DNA of 64,000 nt, from NCBI GenBank assembly GCA_964529005.1, contig CAZGUH010000009.1, positions 41,536 to 105,535 of the forward strand, in the 5' to 3' direction. A program made the position numbers and the translations under genes. The notes below the pieces were generated by a model. That model ran no database searches. It was not told the origin of the DNA and saw only the letters and a list, made by a program, of their open reading frames with translations. Shown here piece by piece: positions 58,941 through 64,000 of this stretch; position 1 is the first letter of the stretch; each line of letters starts with the position of its first letter. Origin of the DNA: CAZGUH01 sp964529005 (GTDB taxonomy: Bacteria > Actinomycetota > Acidimicrobiia > Acidimicrobiales > Ilumatobacteraceae).

Positions 58941-61900
58941 GAGCGTGCCTCCACCGACGACGGCGTCCGCGCCCCGGGCGCGTCAAGGTCGAGCACCGGC
59001 GAGCTGTCGACGACGCCGGTGCGGCGGCCGCGGGCGCGCAGCCGCCCGACCCAGCGGTGCCGCCCGGCGAGGAGCAGCACCGCGATCCACGCGACCGCTT
59101 GCGCCACGATGGCCGCGGTGCGGCTGGCGCTGGTGCGGTACTCCAGCTGCGCCGTGCCTGCGGTCGGGACCTCGAAGGCGAGGGTCTCGCCGAACGCCGT
59201 GCGCGCCGGTGCCTCGGTCCCGTCGACGGTGAGGCGCCACCGCTCGTCGAACGGAACCGCGACGTGGACGACGCCCGCCGGCGTGGGCGCGACGGCCCGT
59301 TCGTGGTCGCCGGCGCCGATCATCAACGGCGTGCCGCCACGGAGCGCGGCCCGGGCGAGGGCCTCGCCGCCGGCCTCGCGGCTCGCGGCCGATGCCACCG
59401 GTGACAGCAGGCTGCGCGTCGGGATCGCCGCCGCGTTCTCGTAGAGGACGAACGACGGCGCGCTGAACAAGCGCTGGAGGTCGAGCTGATCGTCGAGGGC
59501 GTCCTCGAGCCCCACGGGAAGCGGCCGCGGCTCCTGCGCGGTCGACACGATGCCATCGATGCGAGGCACGACGACGTAGCGGATCGCGAGCGGAGCGAGC
59601 AGGCGCCCGCCGCGGGTGGTGGCGCCGTCGGCGATCGAGGTCAGGACGTCGGCGATCGCCGCTTCGGCGGCCACCGGCCGCCCGGCCCAGCTCTCGGCGA
59701 TCGTGATCGGACCGTCGTCGACGACCGCGTACGCCATGCCTCCAGCGAGCGTCCACGGCGCGACCGGCATCAGATCGGGATCGCCGACGAACAGCACGCG
59801 GTAGTCGCCGTCGGGTGGATCGGCGCGCAGCGCCAACCCGTCGACCAGGCTCGACTTCGGCATCGACCAGCGGCCGTCGGCCGCAGCGACGATGCCCGGC
59901 ACGAGGCTGACCGCGACGGCCACCGCCCCGAGGATGCCGAGCGGCTGCCGCCAACCGAAGTGGCCGCCGCGCACGTCCTGTTCGAACGCGGCCATCGTCG
60001 CCGCCGCGCACAGCGCCAGGCCGCAAGCGACCGGCGCCAGCAGGATCGACGCGTCGGGAAGGCGGATCGGCCCCTTGCCTGTGTCGCTGAGCACGGCGAG
60101 CGCCCCGAAAACGACGACGAGCGACGCCCCGCGTGCCGCCCACGTGAGGCGCCAGCCGCGGGCGAGCAGCGACGACGCCAGCAACGGCAGGTACAGCGCG
60201 GCCGCGAGCACGCTGATCGCTCGCCCGTCGAGCCCGAACACGGCGATGTCGAGGAGCCCGCGGTCAGGCGCCTCGGCGCCCGCCGGGCCGAGGATCGCGG
60301 TCATCCCGCCGTCCCCGACGAGCGTGGCGATCCACGGCAGGTTGAGCACGATCGCGACGATCGCGGCGAGCGCGCCGCCAGCGGCGAGCCCGGCGGCCGC
60401 CTGCCACGGCCCGCGTGCGAGGATCGTGGCGAGCGCGAGGGCGACCCCGATCACCGCGACGACGGCGACCATGCTCGGGACGAACGCCGCGACGACCGCG
60501 CTCACGACGGCGACGACGGCCAGCGGTCGGATCCGGTCGCGCAGGCTCGCCGCAGCGATCTCGTCGGCGACGTCGTCTTCCGCGCGCGCCTGGAGCGACG
60601 GCTCGATGGCAGCGAAGCGGCGTAGGCCGTGCACGATCCATGGCGCTGCGGCGTACACCGCCAGGCCGTCCCATCGGCCGACGGCGACGGCAGCGTACGG
60701 CAGCGGGATCGCGGCGTAGACGAGGAAGCCGGCGATGCGAGCGCGGGTGCTGGGGAAGAACGCGACCGCGCGCCACATGCCGAGCACGCCGGCGACCAGC
60801 AATCCGACGATCGCGACGGTGTGTGCCAAACCCATGTGGCCGAGCATCGCTGCGCCCAGCAGACCGATCAGCGCGATCCCGGTGGGCGCGGCGGTCGTGG
60901 CGCCGAGACCGTGACCCCACCACCCGCTCGCGTAGTCGCCGAACAGGTCTCGTGGGCTGTCGGGAAACGGCAGGAACTGGCCGACGTGCACCGCGCCGCC
61001 GGTGATGATGTCGCGGCTGCCGACGAGCACCGCCGCCAGCACCGCGGCCCAGGCGATCAGTGGGGCGACGCCGCCGCGGGTGAACCGCCGCTCGGCGTGG
61101 CCGGAGTGGTCGACCACCAGGTTCGCGTACTCGCGCGAGCGCAGGTACGACGCCAGGCGGGCGCTGCCGCGCACCTGGAGGCCGTGGACCTCGCGATCGG
61201 GAACGCGGCGCAGCGGAGCCAGCCGGCGGCGGCGCGCGAGGAGCTGGCCCGTGCGCGGGATCAAGCCGAACAGCGCGCGCAGCGACGACCCCGCCTCGCG
61301 GACGCGGCCGGTGAACACGCCGACGACCATCTCGACGAACGTCAGCAGGACGAGCTCGACCGACAGCCCCGGCAGGCGGCGGGCGCCGGTGAGCGTCGCC
61401 ACGCTGCGCATGCGGTGGCGCGCTTGCATGGCGCGGTGCGGCAGGTCGGGCCGGCGTTCCGACAGCGCCTCGCGGTGCCGGGCGCGCGCGCTCGGCACCA
61501 CCACGACCCGCGCCCCGTTGAGATGCGCGCGCCAGCACAGGTCGATGTCCTCGCCGTGGAACGCCATCGTCGGGTCGAAACCGCCGAGGGCGCGGAACAG
61601 GTCGGCGCGCAGCAACATGCACGCCGACGGCAGCGCGAAGACGTCGCGCACGGCGTCGTGTTGCTCCTGGTCGACCTCGCCGCGCTCGACCAGTGGGTCG
61701 ACCTCGCCGAAGCGGTCGACACCGAGACCGACGTGCTGGAGCAGCCCTCGGTCCGACCACAGCGTCAGCTTCGGTCCGACGATGCCGGCGTTCGACCGGT
61801 AGAGCTCCTCGACGAGCAGACGCACGGCATCGGGCTCGAGCGCGACGTCGTCGTGCATCACGCAGAAGAAGCCGTTGTCGCCTTCGACCAGCCGCAGGAC

Positions 61901-62149
61901 CTCGTTCGCCGCGGGCGCGAAGCCCGGGTTGCCGTCGACGGGCCGGACGATGGCGTCCGGCATCCGGTCGCGGATCCGAGCGCTGACGGTGTCGCGATCA
62001 CTGCCCTGGTCGGTGGTGAGGAACAGCGCGCGGAGGTTGGGATAGTCCTGATCGGCCAACCCGTCGAGGACCTCGTCGAACCATGGTCCGGGCTCGTGCA
62101 CCACCATGACCGCCACGACAGGCGGCGCGAGCTGAGCGTCGGATTCCAC
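58937..62149 (-). CDS. GT2 glycosyltransferase fused to a large polytopic membrane domain
   Basis: A 1070-residue fusion. Residues 10-270 are a GT-A family 2 glycosyltransferase: VVAVMVVHEPGPWFDEVL, NPGFAPAANEVL, the metal motif VMHDDVALEP, LLRADLFRALGGFDPTMAFHGEDIDLCWRAHL. After a linker near 330-370, about fourteen hydrophobic helices follow, then a beta-rich extracytoplasmic domain (about 930-1010) and a last helix (AIVAQAVAWIAVLLLAG). Similar fusions in actinomycetes are thought to assemble surface polysaccharides. The GTG at 62149 follows TAGCCT by 9 nt. It leads an operon with DUF5719 and thioredoxin-like genes. Confidence 0.85.
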   Translation of the reverse strand: MESDAQLAPPVVAVMVVHEPGPWFDEVLDGLADQDYPNLRALFLTTDQGSDRDTVSARIRDRMPDAIVRPVDGNPGFAPAANEVLRLVEGDNGFFCVMHDDVALEPDAVRLLVEELYRSNAGIVGPKLTLWSDRGLLQHVGLGVDRFGEVDPLVERGEVDQEQHDAVRDVFALPSACMLLRADLFRALGGFDPTMAFHGEDIDLCWRAHLNGARVVVVPSARARHREALSERRPDLPHRAMQARHRMRSVATLTGARRLPGLSVELVLLTFVEMVVGVFTGRVREAGSSLRALFGLIPRTGQLLARRRRLAPLRRVPDREVHGLQVRGSARLASYLRSREYANLVVDHSGHAERRFTRGGVAPLIAWAAVLAAVLVGSRDIITGGAVHVGQFLPFPDSPRDLFGDYASGWWGHGLGATTAAPTGIALIGLLGAAMLGHMGLAHTVAIVGLLVAGVLGMWRAVAFFPSTRARIAGFLVYAAIPLPYAAVAVGRWDGLAVYAAAPWIVHGLRRFAAIEPSLQARAEDDVADEIAAASLRDRIRPLAVVAVVSAVVAAFVPSMVAVVAVIGVALALATILARGPWQAAAGLAAGGALAAIVAIVLNLPWIATLVGDGGMTAILGPAGAEAPDRGLLDIAVFGLDGRAISVLAAALYLPLLASSLLARGWRLTWAARGASLVVVFGALAVLSDTGKGPIRLPDASILLAPVACGLALCAAATMAAFEQDVRGGHFGWRQPLGILGAVAVAVSLVPGIVAAADGRWSMPKSSLVDGLALRADPPDGDYRVLFVGDPDLMPVAPWTLAGGMAYAVVDDGPITIAESWAGRPVAAEAAIADVLTSIADGATTRGGRLLAPLAIRYVVVPRIDGIVSTAQEPRPLPVGLEDALDDQLDLQRLFSAPSFVLYENAAAIPTRSLLSPVASAASREAGGEALARAALRGGTPLMIGAGDHERAVAPTPAGVVHVAVPFDERWRLTVDGTEAPARTAFGETLAFEVPTAGTAQLEYRTSASRTAAIVAQAVAWIAVLLLAGRHRWVGRLRARGRRTGVVDSSPVLDLDAPGARTPSSVEARS

Positions 62150-62277
62150 GAGGGTTCGAGGCTACCTGCGCCCCCCGGCGCGGGCCCGTCACACCGTGCC
62201 GCCATCGCTCGACGCAGCCCGCCGTCGCTCTGCGGCAGGTGCTTGCAAAAGTTTGCAGACCGCTGTTGGATGTTCAC

Positions 62278-62520
62278 ATGACGTCGATCCGGTTCCCACG
62301 TGTCGATCTGCCCCGCGTCTGCCGCGAGCAGCTCCCCGCCGTCGATCTCGACCGCCTCGCGTCACGCGCCACCGCTCTCGCGAGCGAGGCGGCCTACACC
62401 GCCATCGGCTTCGCCGTGATCGCCGCGCGCTCCGCGCGCCAGCAGGGCGCAGCCGTTCGGGCGTTCGTCGAGGAGCGTCTCTCGGCTGCCGGCCGCGACG
62501 CGCCGGAGGGCAGTGAGTGA
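62278..62520 (+). CDS. Small helical protein of unknown function
   Basis: An 80-residue protein from the ATG at 62278, with LPRVCREQLPAVDLDRLASRATALASEAAYTAIGFAVIAARSARQQGAAVRAFVEERL: mostly helical, with a moderately hydrophobic middle (AAYTAIGFAVIAA). No family is recognised. Codon use and the amphipathic pattern support a real gene. An earlier in-frame ATG at 62239 would add 13 residues. It is divergent from the GT2 fusion and 39 bp upstream of a flippase-like gene. Confidence 0.6.
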   Translation: MTSIRFPRVDLPRVCREQLPAVDLDRLASRATALASEAAYTAIGFAVIAARSARQQGAAVRAFVEERLSAAGRDAPEGSE

Positions 62521-62545
62521 CCGGGCCGCGAGCGGCAGCGACAGC

Positions 62546-62551
62546 TAGCCT
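62546..62551 (+). promoter_or_regulatory. -10 box TAGCCT of the flippase-like gene
   Basis: TAGCCT ends 8 nt before the TTG at 62560. Leaderless initiation at TTG is less common, so the start could also be downstream. Confidence 0.4.
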
Positions 62552-62559
62552 CGCGTTTC

Positions 62560-63900
62560 TTGGCTAACGGAACCGAAGAACGCTCCCTCACCCAACGGCT
62601 TCCGCTGCCCGAAGGAACACTGCCGGTCGGGTTGGCCCTGGTCATCGCCGGCGTCGCCAGCTACCTGTTCTTCCTCATCGGCAACGGCGTCGTCGGCGAC
62701 AACTTCAAGCCGGTGGCCTCGATGTGGTTCGCCACGTTCGCGCTCGCTCCGGGTTTCTTCCTGCCGCTCGAACAGGAGGTCGGGCGTGCTCTCGCCCATC
62801 GCAGGGCGCTCGGCGAGGGCGGGTGGCCGGTCGTGCGGCGCGTGCTGGTGCTCGGCGCCATCCTCGCCACCGCGGTGTCGACGGCGATCATCGCTGTCAG
62901 CCCGTTCCTGACCGACGAGTTCTTCGAAGGCAGCTGGCTGATGACGGCATCGCTCGTCATCGCGTTCATCTGTTACGCCCCCGCGCATCTCGCCCGTGGC
63001 ATCTGCTCGGGCACCGGGCGCTTCCGCTCGTACGCCGTCGTCATGGGCTCCGACGGCCTGATGCGGATCCTGGGCTGCGTCGTCCTCGCCGGCATCGGCA
63101 TCACCGCGGCCCCGGCTTACGGCATCGTCGTCGCCACGGCGCCGCTGGTGGGCATCGTGCTGGTGTGGCGCAAGGGCGATCTGCGCACCGAGCCTGGACG
63201 AGAGGCGACCTGGACCGAGGTCACGCCGAACCTCGGCTGGCTGCTGGTCGGCTCGGTGCTCGCCGCTGGGCTGGTCAACGCCGGGCCGCTCGCCACCGAC
63301 CTGCTTGCCGGATCTTCCCAGCAGGATCAGCAGATGGTGCGGCAGTTCGCCAACGCTGTGCTGATGGCGCGCGTGCCGCTGTTCCTGTTCCAGGCGGTGC
63401 AGGCCGCGTTGCTGCCGCGCCTCGCGCGCCTCGCCGCGCAGGGAAACATCGCGGAGTTCCGCTCGGGCTTTCGCCGGTTGATGGTGGTGGTGGGCGCCGT
63501 CGGCGTGTTCGGCACGGCCGCCGCGTTCACGGCTGGACCGGCGGTGTTCGACCGGCTGTTCAACCCCGAGGTCGACATCGACGCCCGCCGCACGCTGACC
63601 GTGCTCGCCCTCGGCAGCGCGTGCTACATGGTTGCGCTCGCCACCGCGCAGGCCGTCATCGCATTGCACGGGCACGCGTTCGTCGCGGTCGGGTGGATCG
63701 TGGGCATGGTGACGTTCGTCGTCGTCACCGCCGTGGCCGGCGACGACCTGTTCCAGCGCGTCGAGTTCGGCCTCCTCGCCGGTTCTGCGGCGTCGATGCT
63801 GACGTTCGGGTTGAGCCTGCGTGCCCGGCTTTCGAGCGGAGCACGCGCCGACGCGGGCAGCATCCTCCAGGCGGTCACCGACCTGCCGCTGGAGTCCTGA
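62560..63900 (+). CDS. MATE/MOP-superfamily flippase-like polysaccharide export protein
   Basis: A 446-residue integral membrane protein with about twelve helices (first at GLALVIAGVASYLFFLIG), SMWFATFALAPGFFLPLEQEVGRALAHRRA, CYAPAHLARGICSGTGRFRSY, and the second-half LFLFQAVQAALLPRLARLAA. The arrangement matches Wzx/MurJ-like lipid-linked oligosaccharide flippases. It likely moves a lipid-linked glycan across the membrane, in line with the GT2 fusion across the divergent promoter. A start at TTG 62560 gives the short polar leader; a downstream start is possible. Confidence 0.78.
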   Translation: MANGTEERSLTQRLPLPEGTLPVGLALVIAGVASYLFFLIGNGVVGDNFKPVASMWFATFALAPGFFLPLEQEVGRALAHRRALGEGGWPVVRRVLVLGAILATAVSTAIIAVSPFLTDEFFEGSWLMTASLVIAFICYAPAHLARGICSGTGRFRSYAVVMGSDGLMRILGCVVLAGIGITAAPAYGIVVATAPLVGIVLVWRKGDLRTEPGREATWTEVTPNLGWLLVGSVLAAGLVNAGPLATDLLAGSSQQDQQMVRQFANAVLMARVPLFLFQAVQAALLPRLARLAAQGNIAEFRSGFRRLMVVVGAVGVFGTAAAFTAGPAVFDRLFNPEVDIDARRTLTVLALGSACYMVALATAQAVIALHGHAFVAVGWIVGMVTFVVVTAVAGDDLFQRVEFGLLAGSAASMLTFGLSLRARLSSGARADAGSILQAVTDLPLES

Positions 63901-63936
63901 CGTTCGACCGGGCGCCCGCCCGCGATCAGCTGGTGA

Positions 63937-64000
63937 TCAGAGCGCGATGCCGGCTTTGGCTGCTTCCAGCGCCAAATCGTGCTCGACCATCATCTTCACC
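63937..64000 (-). CDS. 3' end of an unidentified gene
   Basis: Reading leftward from the window edge, an open frame ends at the TGA 63939-63937 with the last residues VKMMVEHDLALEAAKAGIAL. Only 20 codons are visible; base composition and the convergent layout suggest a real gene tail. The family cannot be named from this fragment. Confidence 0.45.
   Translation of the reverse strand, partial: VKMMVEHDLALEAAKAGIAL

Overview
The window looks like chromosomal DNA of a high-G+C actinomycetote, most likely an Acidimicrobiia (Ilumatobacter-like) bacterium. This is inferred from strong codon bias, F420-dependent (LLM) oxidoreductases, a DUF3499 protein, a DUF5719 protein, class II fructose-bisphosphatase GlpX, a MurA with Asp in place of the catalytic-loop Cys, and many genes whose start codon lies 6-9 nt after a TANNNT -10 box (leaderless transcripts). 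No rRNA or tRNA gene, CRISPR array or prophage was recognised. The sequence is a scaffold: a 100-N gap at 38282-38381 is flanked by identical 55-bp ends and is almost certainly an assembly artefact.

Positions 1 to about 31.1 kb form a catabolic, accessory-looking region. A leftward run (11757 to 1) encodes a D-aminoacylase-type amidohydrolase, two LLM-family F420 oxidoreductases, an MFE2-like SDR, two amidohydrolase_2 enzymes, a fumarylacetoacetate-hydrolase-fold enzyme, an ADP-forming acyl-CoA synthetase, an MDR quinone oxidoreductase and an AhpD/carboxymuconolactone-decarboxylase protein. A divergent crotonase follows. Next (13.0-23.3 kb, leftward) come a DUF1214 protein, a sulfotransferase, an ABC substrate-binding lipoprotein, CysQ, CysD, CysNC, and the ABC ATPase and double permease. 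This looks like a PAPS-making, sulfotransfer and PAP-recycling module rather than sulfate assimilation, because no APS/PAPS or sulfite reductase is present. From 23.6 to 31.1 kb there are SDRs, two more crotonases, an AMP-forming acyl-CoA ligase, a nitroreductase, an alpha/beta-barrel protein and one intact GntR/FadR-type regulator. Most promoter regions here carry short AT-rich, often palindromic elements that I did not notice in the right half.

Positions 31.1-32.7 kb are a scar: an SDR gene broken by about four single-base frameshifts, an IclR-type regulator cut off after its DNA-binding domain, and a truncated IS5/IS1182-type transposase. The accessory region ends here.

Positions 32.7-64 kb read as conserved housekeeping and envelope genes: a GT4 glycosyltransferase with alpha-glucan phosphorylase, MeaB with an Nfu-type Fe-S scaffold, a cupredoxin-like lipoprotein coupled to a 47-residue membrane protein, murA, an MFS transporter, a J-domain operon, an S9 peptidase, glpX, ahcY, a secreted repeat protein, and phosphomannomutase/Trm112 with a giant membrane protein. 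These are followed by a CPBP protease, DUF3499, ftsH, a thioredoxin-like protein/DUF5719/GT2-membrane fusion operon, and a flippase-like protein. The 3' end of an unidentified gene lies at the right edge.
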